Of a stretch of DNA of 64,000 nucleotides, positions 6,264-15,162 are shown one piece after another. Within the stretch, counting starts at the first letter, position 1; each line of letters starts with the position of its first letter. The position numbers were made by a program, and so were the translations under genes. Source of the stretch: Arsukibacterium sp. MJ3 (GTDB lineage Bacteria > Pseudomonadota > Gammaproteobacteria > Enterobacterales > Alteromonadaceae); contig NZ_LAHP01000015.1 of NCBI RefSeq assembly GCF_000987765.1, positions 1-64,000 on the forward strand, written 5' to 3'. The notes under the pieces were generated by a model, which did not search any database, had not been told where the DNA came from, and worked only from the letters and a program-made list of their open reading frames with translations.

Positions 6264-8630
6264 TCAATCCACGGTGATAGCAACTTCTATGGCAATACGC
6301 TCGCCGTCCACTGAATTGACCTCTCTGGGTTTTAGCAGGCGCACTCGGTTAGCTGCGATACCTGTATCCTCATCTTGGTTGATTAGGGCGTCCCGTGCTG
6401 CTGATGCGCGGGCGTTGGCGATGGCTTCGAGCTCAACGTTGGTAACAGTTTGTGCGGCGATAACCCGTTCGGCCAGGTGGTTGCGATAGGCCAGGGCGTC
6501 AAATCCGGTTCCATTGGATGACGCATTTTGTTTTTCAGTGAAACGCGCCTTTGCATCCGCCAGGCCAGCCGCTTGGTAATACGTGGTGAACATTGTCTCT
6601 ACCATATCTTGATTGGACTCGGTCGTCAGGCTGGGAGCGGCGACGTTGAGGCCCACCTCAGCAAGGCGTTGCCGCAAGGCGTCGATGGCTTTCTGACGTT
6701 GCAGGGCAGGACCATCGAACACCCTGCTGAAAGGGCCGGCGAGCTCCAGGACCAGTGCTGGGCGCTGATTGAGGGCCTTGCGGAGCTTGGCAATGCGCTC
6801 GCGTTGGGGAGGAAGTAGGTCGGCACGGCCCTGCGGGAACTCAATCTGGCCAAGATCTTCTGGATCAGCGCCGACCAGGCTTGCCAGAAAACTGAAAGGT
6901 GCTTGAATGGCAGACATAATAGCGTTTCCCAGTGCCTGTCGAATAACCTTGTCGAAGTTGAATTTTGGATCGCCAACATTTCCGGTTACCGGTAATGTTA
7001 GCTCAATGACACCATTGCTGTCTTGGAGTAGGGCTATGGCGAGGTTTAGTGGCAGGTCCATGGCGTCGCTGGACGCCATCTTTTCGCCGAGTATCAGATC
7101 ACGAAGTACAAGATTGTTTTGGCCGTCGAGTTGCTTGTTATCGATGGTATAGTCAAGATCAAGGTCCATGGTACCCCCCGCAATCTTGCGGCCGGCGAAA
7201 TTCACGGTATAAGGAGAGTATTCCGGGACCTGAAGGTTGCGAAACCTCAGGTTTACATTGGTCTGGCTTGTCGGATGCCAGGCGTGGACGGCACCGTCAA
7301 CGTGCGCCAGGCCGAACTCTGCGACCTGGCCTTCCAGCTTAACCCGCGCCGGCTCGGCCGAGGTAGAGCTTAACGTCGATATCGCTCCGTTCAACGTGTG
7401 GATGCTTGTCGAGAAGGGCAGCGGCAGGGAGTCATCTGCAAACCGGAGGGCGCCGTCGGTCAGCTCAATACTTTCAATGGTGATACTGAATGGGGCTAGC
7501 TCCTCGTCTGTGTCGTTTTTACGCGCACTATTGTTACTGTTTTTGGCGTCGGCTGGCGGCTTTGCCACGAGCTGTCCGAAGTTGGTGCTCTGGTCTTCGT
7601 GGATCACAACCCGGCCGAACAGACCTTCAACGGCGATGGAGTGGGTCTCAATCTGTTTTTCTTTGAGGCGCAAATCGAGCTGTTCGGTCTGAAGGCGGCG
7701 CAAGCCGATGAGTGGCTCGTCATTGGGCCCTTCACTGATGCTTAGCGCGCCAATGCCGGCGGAGCCCTTAAAAGCAAAGGGTTGCTGTGCATCGGAATGA
7801 ATTTGGCCGCTCAGGGTTAGTGTTCCGCTGTTAAGTCGCACATCAGCGAACTGCCTTAGGTAGGGTTCAACCTGAAATAGCGCCAGTTCATCAATAGTGG
7901 CATTGCCCTCCAGGGCGGTAGTCGGTAGTAGTTGAAGCGTACCGTCGAAAGCGAGCTTACCGCCTTGCGCGAGCTGCCCCGCCAGCTGCACCGGGAAGCG
8001 CGTAGATTTCTGCAACGTTAAATCCTTTATGGTTAGTCCAATGTCCTGCAGTGTCAGCGATACCTGTTTCGCTTTACCCGCGCCAGCAGCCGTAGTGTCC
8101 TTTAGGTTGTCAGCGAAGTGCAGAACACCGTCCTCCAGCTGCAGTATGGCGATCCGCAGCGCAGGCAGCGGTGCAGGTTTATCTTTTCTTGACGCTTGGT
8201 CAGGCGGCAGGGCGGCTAGCCGCGAGAAGCGGGTTTCGCCAGAAGCGAAGCGTTCTTCCTGAATGATCGGCTTGTTGAATCTGATTGTTTTAAAAGTCCA
8301 GGCCCTGTTGATGATGCTCGACCAGCCAAGATCAATAAACAACCTGTCCCAGCTAAGCAGCTGTTGGTTGTCGATGTCGTCAAGAGCAACCCCATCAATC
8401 CGCAGCGTCAGTGTGAAGGGGTTGGCCTGTACCGACGCTATGCGAAGTTCGCGGCCAAAGTCTTCCTGAACGGTGTTCACTGCGAGGTACCGGACCAACC
8501 AGGGCAAAACCAAAAAGCCCAGCAAGGTGTACGCGATGACCAGCGCGAGCAGCCAGAATCGAATTCGGCGCGGGGAGCCCCAGTGGGTTTGCAGATAGCC
8601 GCCGAACTGACGGAGTGAACTGCTGTACAT
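6264..8630 (-). CDS. DUF748 / AsmA-like envelope protein
   Basis: This 788-residue protein has one N-terminal membrane segment (about 26-46) and then a long beta-rich periplasmic region with repeated stretches typical of DUF748/AsmA-like proteins (for example NVNLRFRNLQVPEYSPYTVNFAGRKIAGGTMDL, given here in part as PEYSPYTVNFAGRKIAGG). The C-terminal part (about 600-788) is alanine/glutamine-rich with repeated helices. AsmA-like proteins bridge the inner membrane and periplasm and are linked to lipid transport and outer-membrane integrity; the role of this one is not known. At 788 residues it is shorter than many DUF748 proteins. GC content is visibly higher than in the neighbours on both sides, suggesting different ancestry. 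It is transcribed alone. Confidence 0.85.
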   Translation of the reverse strand: MYSSSLRQFGGYLQTHWGSPRRIRFWLLALVIAYTLLGFLVLPWLVRYLAVNTVQEDFGRELRIASVQANPFTLTLRIDGVALDDIDNQQLLSWDRLFIDLGWSSIINRAWTFKTIRFNKPIIQEERFASGETRFSRLAALPPDQASRKDKPAPLPALRIAILQLEDGVLHFADNLKDTTAAGAGKAKQVSLTLQDIGLTIKDLTLQKSTRFPVQLAGQLAQGGKLAFDGTLQLLPTTALEGNATIDELALFQVEPYLRQFADVRLNSGTLTLSGQIHSDAQQPFAFKGSAGIGALSISEGPNDEPLIGLRRLQTEQLDLRLKEKQIETHSIAVEGLFGRVVIHEDQSTNFGQLVAKPPADAKNSNNSARKNDTDEELAPFSITIESIELTDGALRFADDSLPLPFSTSIHTLNGAISTLSSTSAEPARVKLEGQVAEFGLAHVDGAVHAWHPTSQTNVNLRFRNLQVPEYSPYTVNFAGRKIAGGTMDLDLDYTIDNKQLDGQNNLVLRDLILGEKMASSDAMDLPLNLAIALLQDSNGVIELTLPVTGNVGDPKFNFDKVIRQALGNAIMSAIQAPFSFLASLVGADPEDLGQIEFPQGRADLLPPQRERIAKLRKALNQRPALVLELAGPFSRVFDGPALQRQKAIDALRQRLAEVGLNVAAPSLTTESNQDMVETMFTTYYQAAGLADAKARFTEKQNASSNGTGFDALAYRNHLAERVIAAQTVTNVELEAIANARASAARDALINQDEDTGIAANRVRLLKPREVNSVDGERIAIEVAITVD

Positions 8631-9007
8631 AAGTCAGCCTCCATTGGAATAAGTAGCAATGCAAAGTGTAGACGTGTCTGTGCCAAGCGTCACTTTTGAG
8701 TTTTTTGTCGCGAAATTCGTTGTGCGAACTTTTCTTGCTTATCTCAGCGGCTAATAAATAAAGGTATTTCGCTAGGCAAAGGTCACTATGCATTGAATGG
8801 TCTTAATTTATGGGTGTAGTGTCTTCATAGCATGAAAATCTTACATGCTTTAATAACATTATTACGATGCCTGCCCATTTATTGAGCTTAATAATTCTCG
8901 CATTCCCTGATTTTATTGGCCTGCACCGATATTTTTAAACTGGTATCGATATTGCTGCGTTACCAACAGGCTAAACAGCCATATCGCTTAAATTAAGGAT
9001 AACCACT
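8631..9007. other. Intergenic region between divergent genes
   Basis: This 377-base stretch separates the DUF748 gene (reading left) and the SDR gene (reading right) and should contain both promoters. I see no convincing gene. AGCATG (8829-8834) and CATGCT (8844-8849) form a short inverted repeat with a 9-base spacer that could be an operator. TTAAGGATAACC before 9008 supplies the ribosome binding site for the SDR gene. Confidence 0.5.
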
Positions 9008-9688
9008 ATGCAGAATGAAAAAATAGTACTGATTACCGGAGCCTCTAGCGGCATAGGTGCTGCCACCGTCGATAAGGTAATAGAAGCCGGACACAAAGCC
9101 GTTATTACGGCGAGACGGTCCGATAAGCTGAATGAAATAGTAAAGCGGTGGGGGGAAGATAAAGTGTTGGCAGTAACGGCAGACGTATCAAAACTGGACG
9201 AGATTAAACACGTGGTTAAAAAAGCTAAAGAAAAATTTGGCCGAATAGACGTTGTTTTCGCTAATGCGGGCACCGGTGTAAACGCCGCCGGCATTGAAAA
9301 GGGTGATGCGGCTGAATGGAAAACCATGCTGGATGTTAATATTAATGCGTTATTGTTTACGGCTAAAGCCAGCTTACCCTCATTAAAAGAAACGCAGGGA
9401 CATTTCATTATTACCAGTTCAATTGCTGGCAAGATAACCCTGAAAGGGTCAGTGTATGGCGCCTCTAAATGGTTTGCTTACGGTTTTGGACAAAATTTAG
9501 CCGCTGAAATGGCTGAATGGAACGGTCGTTGCACCACCATATGTCCTGGCATGGTCAACACGCCATTTTTTGACGAAGCCAAACCAGACAAGTTAGATCC
9601 TGGCGATATAGCAGATGCGGTGTTGTATGCTATTTCTGCCAATACAAGATGCGCTATACGTGAAATTACCCTAATGCCAACGCAGTAA
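9008..9688 (+). CDS. Short-chain dehydrogenase/reductase (classical SDR)
   Basis: This 226-residue Rossmann-fold oxidoreductase probably uses NADP(H). TGASSGIG (residues 10-17) is the cofactor motif; the arginines after beta-2 (TARRSDKL) favour NADP. A Ser pair at 137-138 and Y150-x3-K154 complete the catalytic set. FANAGTG corresponds to the NNAG motif. The C-terminus is slightly short for the family. AAGGATAACC precedes the ATG. The next gene, an atypical SDR, begins 34 bases downstream in the same direction, so the two may form a small redox operon. The substrate is unknown. Confidence 0.9.
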   Translation: MQNEKIVLITGASSGIGAATVDKVIEAGHKAVITARRSDKLNEIVKRWGEDKVLAVTADVSKLDEIKHVVKKAKEKFGRIDVVFANAGTGVNAAGIEKGDAAEWKTMLDVNINALLFTAKASLPSLKETQGHFIITSSIAGKITLKGSVYGASKWFAYGFGQNLAAEMAEWNGRCTTICPGMVNTPFFDEAKPDKLDPGDIADAVLYAISANTRCAIREITLMPTQ

Positions 9689-9722
9689 CAGCGAATATAA
9701 TTTTAATGTAAAGGAGTGAGAA

Positions 9723-10358
9723 ATGACTAAGACACTAATTATTGGCGCGAGCGGACAAATTGGTAAAATGACTACTAAGCTTTTACTTAACGCTAAACAA
9801 CACGTGGTTGCACTGGTACGTGATAAAGCTAAATTGAGCGATGTTGACAGCCCGTTTTTGAGCATTACCGAGCAAGATCTGGAAGGTAATTTTAACATGG
9901 CATTTCAAGACTGCGAGCAAGTGATTTTTGTCGCTGGTTCAGGCGGCAGTACCGGGGCTGACAAAACGATGCTTATTGACTTATGGGCGGCAGTAAAAGC
10001 GGTTAAATACGCCAAAGCGCATAACGTAAAACACTTTATACTGGTTAGCTCAATTGGTGCTGACGACCCGGAAGCTATTAGCGGTGATATGAAACCTTAT
10101 CTGGTAGCCAAGCACATGGCAGACCAACAGCTTATTAATAGCGGCGTAGCCTATACCATTGTTCGTCCTGGCAGCTTGACTAACCATAGTGCTTCCATTC
10201 AGGTAACTACCAACAGGCCTGCTAATAATTCAGATGCTAAAATTAGTCGGGAAAACGTAGCTAACGCACTACTGCATATTGCTACAAATGCCGTCAATAA
10301 TAGCCGCATTTTTGAATTATTTGATGGCAGTACACCGATTGCAGCTGCGGTTAAATAG
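9723..10358 (+). CDS. NAD(P)H-binding atypical SDR (NmrA/BVR-B-like)
   Basis: This 211-residue protein carries the nucleotide-binding GASGQIG motif at 8-14 and family segments typical of NAD(P)-binding DUF-like atypical SDRs: FILVSSIGADDP around 105-115, YLVAKHMADQQL with a Y-x3-K pair, and YTIVRPGSLTN around 150. Such proteins (YwnB-like, biliverdin-reductase-B-like) act as quinone or flavin reductases or as redox sensors. AAGGAG lies just before the ATG. It probably shares a transcript with the SDR gene upstream. The substrate is not predictable. Confidence 0.88.
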   Translation: MTKTLIIGASGQIGKMTTKLLLNAKQHVVALVRDKAKLSDVDSPFLSITEQDLEGNFNMAFQDCEQVIFVAGSGGSTGADKTMLIDLWAAVKAVKYAKAHNVKHFILVSSIGADDPEAISGDMKPYLVAKHMADQQLINSGVAYTIVRPGSLTNHSASIQVTTNRPANNSDAKISRENVANALLHIATNAVNNSRIFELFDGSTPIAAAVK

Positions 10359-10505
10359 CGTTTTTTTACACTAGCGCAATGTTGCTTTTGTGCTGGTGTA
10401 TTTTTCTCCTTGTTCTCTTTGCTCTCCTTTTTTCTACCCGGTAAACATCAACACGCTTTAAATACCCCCTTACGATAAATATAAATTATTTGATTGCTTG
10501 CTTTT

Positions 10506-10564
10506 ATACTGTGTGGCGCCTAGTATTGTAACTGTGCATCACACAGTATGTGTTACACAGTATA
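10506..10564 (+). promoter_or_regulatory. Repeated TGTGT/ACACA operator cluster before the padR gene
   Basis: ATACTGTGTG (10506-10515) and its exact reverse complement CACACAGTAT (10540-10549) form a 10-bp inverted repeat. A further half-site ACACAGTATA lies at 10555-10564, and ACTGTG/CACAGT (10531-10536, 10542-10547) form a nested hairpin. PadR regulators usually bind such ATAC/GTAT-type palindromes, so this is a likely autoregulatory operator. Confidence 0.6.
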
Positions 10565-10576
10565 AAAGGATGGCTT

Positions 10577-10936
10577 ATGACAACGGCTCAATTAGACAAA
10601 ATGCGTTTGGAGCTGCGCCGGGGGGTGCTGGTATTAGCGGTATTAGGGTCGTTACGCCAGCGGCACTATGGCTACTCGCTGCGCCGGCACTTACAAGACG
10701 CGGGTATAGATATTGATGAAGGTACTTTGTATCCACTGGTGCGGCGCCTGGCGGATCAGGGCTTACTTGAAAGCGAATGGCAGCAGGGTGAAGGGCGTGA
10801 GCGGCGTTATTATCAGTTATCTGAATTAGGTGCTGAACTGCTGCAACAACTTACCCAGGAATGGAGCACCTTAAACAATGCTTTGTTGCCGCTGTTGCAA
10901 CCTGAGCAAGCAAAACCGACAGAGGAGCAAGGTTAA
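10577..10936 (+). CDS. PadR-family transcriptional regulator
   Basis: This 119-residue winged-helix regulator has the PadR core (YGYSLRRHLQDAGIDIDEGTLYPLVRRLADQGLLES) followed by the wing and a short C-terminal helix for dimerisation. The ATG at 10577 is chosen because AAAGGA lies 7-8 bases upstream; an in-frame ATG at 10550 would fall inside the operator repeats. It overlaps the next gene by one base (TAATG), and this PadR plus HAAS membrane protein pairing is a recurring module in which PadR represses its own operon. Confidence 0.92.
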   Translation: MTTAQLDKMRLELRRGVLVLAVLGSLRQRHYGYSLRRHLQDAGIDIDEGTLYPLVRRLADQGLLESEWQQGEGRERRYYQLSELGAELLQQLTQEWSTLNNALLPLLQPEQAKPTEEQG

Positions 10937-11895
10937 TGGACTTAGTTAAACGCTATATCGCGGCGGTGCAGCGCGAATTACCCGAGCAAAAACGCCAGGA
11001 AATAGGCCGGGAACTTAATGCTAATATTATGGACGAGCTGGATGCCCTGGCTGAACAGCAAGGTAGTCAGCTTAATGAGCAGCAAGTTGCTGTTGTACTG
11101 AAAAAAATGGGGCACCCAACGCTAGTGGCCCGGCAGTTTTACCCTGCTGTACCGTTGATTCCGTTGCAGGTTATGCCGCTGTATAAACATACCCTGTTTA
11201 TGGTATTAGGGGTGCTATTTGTACTGCAGGTGGTGTTTGTAACCAAAAACTGGTTAGCGGGCGCTGACATGGGGCTGCTACTATTTATCATGGGGGTGGC
11301 ATCTGGTTTTATTGAGGATGCGGTTTTTGGATTTACCGCCATTACCTTGGGGTTTGCGCTGATGCCGGAAAATACTCAGTCAGGCCCTTGTAAAGGCTAT
11401 AGCCAATGGCAACCGCTAGAGCTACCTGCTGTTGGCGAAAGCTGGCAGCATATTAGCCTCAGTGATATCTTCAGCGATTTGACCACCTATGCGTTCTTAT
11501 TACTGCTTATTTGGTTTCCGCTATGGCAACAATATTTTAGCGAGGCGGCAACGGATGGTTCTGTATTTAGTGAACATTCGTTGCAGTTATTTATGTGGTT
11601 TAGCCCGTTTATTGTGCTGGGTGTGTTGAGCAGTTTGTGGCAATTACGCCGTCGAATCTGGAGCCGGCAATCATTAACGCTAAATGTGCTGGTTAATCTG
11701 GCTTTCTTTACAATGTTTTTACTACTTGCTGCGGCTGGGCCTTTACTGCAGCTGGATACCGAGCGCTGGGCCGTTTATTTCAGCCCGGACACGCTGCAGC
11801 AAAGCATTAGGATAGGTTTGGTTTTCTTTGCGCTTATCCCAGGCTATGAGGTAGTGCGGGATGTGCTGCGGTTGCGCCGATTTTTAAAGCAATAA
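10936..11895 (+). CDS. HAAS-domain membrane protein (PadR partner)
   Basis: The 319-residue protein starts with a roughly 75-residue helical cytoplasmic domain (VKRYIAAVQRELPEQKRQEI, then MDELDALAEQQG) typical of HAAS signalling domains, which are encoded next to PadR. It continues with about six to seven membrane segments (about 85-105, 113-135, 182-202, 220-245, 258-280 and 290-312). Its start codon shares a base with the padR stop, so translation is coupled. HAAS proteins are proposed to transmit envelope signals in partnership with PadR regulators; the signal here is unknown. Confidence 0.85.
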   Translation: MDLVKRYIAAVQRELPEQKRQEIGRELNANIMDELDALAEQQGSQLNEQQVAVVLKKMGHPTLVARQFYPAVPLIPLQVMPLYKHTLFMVLGVLFVLQVVFVTKNWLAGADMGLLLFIMGVASGFIEDAVFGFTAITLGFALMPENTQSGPCKGYSQWQPLELPAVGESWQHISLSDIFSDLTTYAFLLLLIWFPLWQQYFSEAATDGSVFSEHSLQLFMWFSPFIVLGVLSSLWQLRRRIWSRQSLTLNVLVNLAFFTMFLLLAAAGPLLQLDTERWAVYFSPDTLQQSIRIGLVFFALIPGYEVVRDVLRLRRFLKQ

Positions 11896-11910
11896 TCTTG
11901 TTTTGTAATA

Positions 11911-11950
11911 TGACACCTCTGCCATTGTTTACGTAATAGCAGAGGTGTCA
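11911..11950. terminator. Perfect 12-bp inverted repeat between convergent genes
   Basis: TGACACCTCTGC (11911-11922) pairs exactly with GCAGAGGTGTCA (11939-11950) across a 16-base loop. It lies between the HAAS gene and the convergent small membrane protein gene, as a bidirectional terminator would, although a clear T-run is missing on either side. Confidence 0.5.
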
Positions 11951-11957
11951 TTGCCTA

Positions 11958-12179
11958 TTAATACTGACGTTGCTTGCGGTTGTCACGCACTAACCACCAC
12001 ACCAGCCACCCAAACAATAATAATGGTGCCAGGGTAAATACAGCGGTAATGCCAAGGGCCAATACGGCGGCTACCAGGCCAAGCAGAATGCCAAATACTG
12101 AGCCGATAATAGCCAGAATGGTTGGCAGGCAGTAAATGCCAAGTAATACGGCGAGAATAATAATGACAGTGTTGTTCAT
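11958..12179 (-). CDS. Small hydrophobic membrane protein
   Basis: This 73-residue protein is almost entirely hydrophobic, with two or three membrane segments (about residues 2-22, 24-42 and 43-62) and a basic tail ending VRDNRKQRQY. The ATG at 12179 is preferred because AGGA lies 9 bases upstream; an ATG at 12185 is too close to it. I do not recognise a family, although size and layout recall small stress-associated proteins such as PspG. It is monocistronic and convergent with the HAAS gene. Confidence 0.7.
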   Translation of the reverse strand: MNNTVIIILAVLLGIYCLPTILAIIGSVFGILLGLVAAVLALGITAVFTLAPLLLFGWLVWWLVRDNRKQRQY

Positions 12180-12398
12180 GAGCATAGTTCCTTATGTTGT
12201 ATTAACAAACATACTTCAAGAGCTATGCCATGATTAAATTGCTATATAAAACAATGGTTTATTTTTATGGCGTTGCGAAAATACCCGTTGCAAGAACTTG
12301 TAATAGTGTTTTTGACTAAATAGTGGTTAAATTTTTATGAGTGGGAATTATGAGCTGCCAGTGGGTTTGGCAGCCGTTGATAGTCTAATCGGTGGTTT

Positions 12399-12611
12399 TT
12401 ACAGCTTATTAATTTGATCTTTAAGTTGATAAGCTTTGTCGGTGACAATCGTTTCCAGCGTACTCACCCGCTGTTTTAATTTGTCGAGCTGCGCTTTTAA
12501 TTCGGTGACTTCCTGGCTTTTACCTTTACCTTTATTTTTGTTATATGAATCGAATGCTGAGTAACTTAAGCCGCCAATAATGGCCAGTGCGGCAATTTCA
12601 AATGGTCCCAT
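12399..12611 (-). CDS. Small membrane-anchored coiled-coil protein
   Basis: This 70-residue protein begins MGPFEIAALAIIGGLSYSAF (one membrane segment), followed by a lysine/glycine-rich linker and a coiled coil (about residues 37-70, VTELKAQLDKLKQRVSTLE). The ATG at 12611 has AAGGAAGA just upstream; a start 30 bases further out would add a basic stretch with no ribosome binding site. The plan resembles phage-shock protein B (short TM plus coiled coil), but sequence similarity is not evident, so no name is given. Confidence 0.7.
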   Translation of the reverse strand: MGPFEIAALAIIGGLSYSAFDSYNKNKGKGKSQEVTELKAQLDKLKQRVSTLETIVTDKAYQLKDQINKL

Positions 12612-12802
12612 GGTGTTCTTCCTTTTTTTATTCGGTAACAAGCAAAAGCAAGCTTAATGCCATTTTATTAATAATGATATAAAACATAAGCATACTTTAT
12701 TTAGGTTATGCAGGGTGTAGTATAAACCACAAAAGTGTAGTCAATATCAGCAGATAGTAGTGGTAAACTGCATACAGGTGTTCGAAAAAATTGTAAGAGT
12801 GT

Positions 12803-13330
12803 ATGACCGACCAACAATGGATGACCAAAGCGCTGGAACTCGCTGTAAAAGCCGAGCAGGCCGGTGAAGTGCCGGTTGGGGCTGTAATAGTGAAAGACGG
12901 CCAGCTTATTGGTGAAGGGTATAATCAGATGATTAGCCTAAATGATCCGTCGGCCCATGCTGAAATGCAGGCAGTGCGACTGGCAGGTGGTCGTTTACAG
13001 AACTACCGCTTAACCGACTGTACCTTGTATGTCACGCTTGAGCCTTGCAGCATGTGTGCGGGTATGCTGGTGCACAGCAGGGTGGCGCGGCTGGTATACG
13101 GCGCCAGCGATTATAAAACCGGGGCTGCCGGCTCCATTATGAATGTAGTGCAGCACCCTGATCTTAACCATCAACTTGAAGTAACCGGCGGGGTATTACA
13201 CGAGCAATGTGCGGCCATGTTATCGGCATTTTTCAAAAAACGACGTCAAGAAAAGAAAGCGTTAAAGCAAACTAATTTGCAGCAGGGTCTTGCGGTGGAT
13301 GATCCTGCAGGCCAGGATGATCCTGCATAA
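12803..13330 (+). CDS. tadA: tRNA-specific adenosine deaminase TadA
   Basis: This cytoplasmic enzyme converts A34 to inosine in the wobble position of tRNA-Arg(ACG). It is a cytidine/deoxycytidylate deaminase-fold zinc protein of 175 residues. H52-A-E54 provides the zinc ligand and the proton-shuttle glutamate, and P81-C82-S-M-C85 the other two ligands, matching H57/E59/C87/C90 in E. coli. The C-terminus carries a tail of about 20 residues with a duplicated DDPA segment that is probably not conserved. It is convergent with mltF, the order seen in E. coli. Confidence 0.95.
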   Translation: MTDQQWMTKALELAVKAEQAGEVPVGAVIVKDGQLIGEGYNQMISLNDPSAHAEMQAVRLAGGRLQNYRLTDCTLYVTLEPCSMCAGMLVHSRVARLVYGASDYKTGAAGSIMNVVQHPDLNHQLEVTGGVLHEQCAAMLSAFFKKRRQEKKALKQTNLQQGLAVDDPAGQDDPA

Positions 13331-13463
13331 TAGTCTGGAAATTACGTCGTCTGCGATGCAGTTTCAATAAGTCGGTATTGCGCTTTACCCGCCGCCGGCT
13401 GGAGCTAATGGCGAAGGCACTAAGCTTACGGCGTTTTAATGGTGGTTTTTTTCGTTTTAGCAT
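13272..13463 (-). CDS. Candidate small basic protein overlapping the tadA tail
   Basis: A 63-codon reading frame opens MLKRKKPPLKRRKLSAF and is very rich in Lys/Arg through residue 41, then becomes proline- and glutamine-rich where it runs antisense to the last 59 bases of tadA. AGGTG lies 6 bases before the ATG. The region between tadA and mltF is otherwise empty, which makes a real small gene possible, but composition alone is weak evidence and the overlap argues against it. Confidence 0.25.
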   Translation of the reverse strand: MLKRKKPPLKRRKLSAFAISSSRRRVKRNTDLLKLHRRRRNFQTIMQDHPGLQDHPPQDPAAN

Positions 13464-13578
13464 GCCACACCTGGTTACTTACATCTTATTAAACCTATAT
13501 GCCACTACTATAGGGCTGCCGCCGCCCGACAACAAGCGCTTGTGCTTAAATGTTGCAACTTTATGGTTCAATCGGTGG

Positions 13579-15012
13579 TTAAGGTTGGGCGTAGGGTGCT
13601 AATGCGGTGGGGTCGGCCAGTAGCTCTTCAGTTAACCGCTGTCGTTGTTGCTCAAGCCGTTGTTCAGCTTGTTGTTTTTCGTCGGTCCAGACTAGTGTGT
13701 CATAATAACGGCGAATATTTTCAACATACATGACGGCTTCATCTCCACGGGCATAGCCGTAACGGGTATGTTGATACACTGCTTTTTGCCGCAGTAACGG
13801 CAGCCGTTGTTTTACTTCAAGCCATTTGTCTGGGTCTACACCGTCTTTTTGGGTAAGAATTCGGGCATCTTCAACATGACCCCAGCCAACATTATAGGAG
13901 GCCAGTGCAAACCATAATCGGTCTGGCATAGCAATCCGCTCTGGGATCCGGCTCACTAGTCGGTGCAAATAACGGCTGCCACCGCGAATACTTTGCTCAG
14001 GATCGAGCCTGCTGTTAACGCCCATTTGCTGAGCTGTAGGCAGTGTTAACATCATCAGGCCGCGCACCCCGGTGGGGCTGCGGGCTTTAGGATCCCAATG
14101 TGACTCCTGATATGCTAATGCTGCCAATAAACGCCAGTCAAGTTCCCCGGCATATTGCATAAATAAGGGTTTAAAAGCAGGTAAGCTTGCCGTTATGGCT
14201 TCAATATACTTTAAGGTATCAACATAATCGAATTGGCTGACATGACCAAAATAACGGTCTTCCAACGTAATAAGCTCACCACTTTGGTAAATAGCGCCAA
14301 AAAATTCAATCAGTACTGTCAGCAGTGAATCATCGCTATTATCGGCTAACAGCCAGCCAACCGGCTGATTGTCGCTGACAGTAAAACCAATACTTAAATT
14401 AGGATAAAAACGCCGGTTAATCGCCAACTGGTTAGAGTCAGTCAGAGTATAAGGAATTTTGCCATCAACCACTAATTGCAGCACGTCGTCAGCATCAAGA
14501 TCCTTTTGTTCTGACCAGCGTAAGTTTGGGTAATCATGGCTAAGCAGAGTCAGTGTTTGCGCATGACTGCTGTTTTCTATTACCACGATGGGCTCAGTAA
14601 TATCAGCCATGGAACGCGGCCAGTCATTACCCTGGCGAAAGACTAACAGTTCGCTGATCCAGCGATAAGCCGGCGCGGCCCGATAACGACTAAGCCGCTG
14701 CGGGGTAAGCGTAAGGCCGCCGGCAATAAAATCGACCTGGCCGGTGTCCAGTTTTTGCAGCAGTTCGTCCAGATGGTAACTAGGAAACAACTCTAGTTCG
14801 ACATCCAGTTTAGTCGCCAACGTTTGCGCCAACTCATATTCAAAACCGGTTGGGCCATCAACCCCAATAAAATAACTGGTGGGGCCATGCAATAGGCCAA
14901 CCCGCAGGCTGTTGCGCTGATAAATGTTGTCGAGCTGAGAGGTGTTTTCTGCCACTGGCGCACATGCGCTAAGCAGGCAAACAGCCAGCCAGAAAAACGC
15001 CTTTAGTTGCAT
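13579..15012 (-). CDS. mltF: Membrane-bound lytic murein transglycosylase F
   Basis: The exolytic enzyme cleaves the MurNAc-GlcNAc bond of peptidoglycan with formation of a 1,6-anhydro end. It is a lipoprotein: the ATG at 15012 gives MQLKAFFWLAVCLLSAC, a signal with a good lipobox; an in-frame GTG at 15081 would add 23 residues (500 in total). Residues about 30-260 form a solute-binding-protein-3 regulatory domain, and the SLT domain follows with catalytic E303 in the QESHW motif and GLMMLT downstream. It is divergent from purL, as in E. coli. Confidence 0.93.
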   Translation of the reverse strand: MQLKAFFWLAVCLLSACAPVAENTSQLDNIYQRNSLRVGLLHGPTSYFIGVDGPTGFEYELAQTLATKLDVELELFPSYHLDELLQKLDTGQVDFIAGGLTLTPQRLSRYRAAPAYRWISELLVFRQGNDWPRSMADITEPIVVIENSSHAQTLTLLSHDYPNLRWSEQKDLDADDVLQLVVDGKIPYTLTDSNQLAINRRFYPNLSIGFTVSDNQPVGWLLADNSDDSLLTVLIEFFGAIYQSGELITLEDRYFGHVSQFDYVDTLKYIEAITASLPAFKPLFMQYAGELDWRLLAALAYQESHWDPKARSPTGVRGLMMLTLPTAQQMGVNSRLDPEQSIRGGSRYLHRLVSRIPERIAMPDRLWFALASYNVGWGHVEDARILTQKDGVDPDKWLEVKQRLPLLRQKAVYQHTRYGYARGDEAVMYVENIRRYYDTLVWTDEKQQAEQRLEQQRQRLTEELLADPTALAPYAQP

Positions 15013-15162
15013 GCAAAACCTGCTATTTACGTCGTTGTGTGCTGTTATATCAAACTTAAGCGGGGTAGTCAGTTTTTTCACATACCACTTAGCGTGAAAT
15101 GTCTTTATAATAGCGCACTAAAATCAGCTTCCCCCGACGCTCAACCAACGGAAACCTAGCCT

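Noticed and set aside
7237-7692. Long + strand reading frames inside the DUF748 gene
   Set aside because: They are the complementary-strand shadow of a GC-rich gene with no ribosome binding site or family similarity.
13299-13328. Duplicated GGATGATCCTGCA as a mobile-element scar
   Set aside because: A small in-frame duplication in the tail of tadA explains it. No target-site duplication or transposase is nearby.
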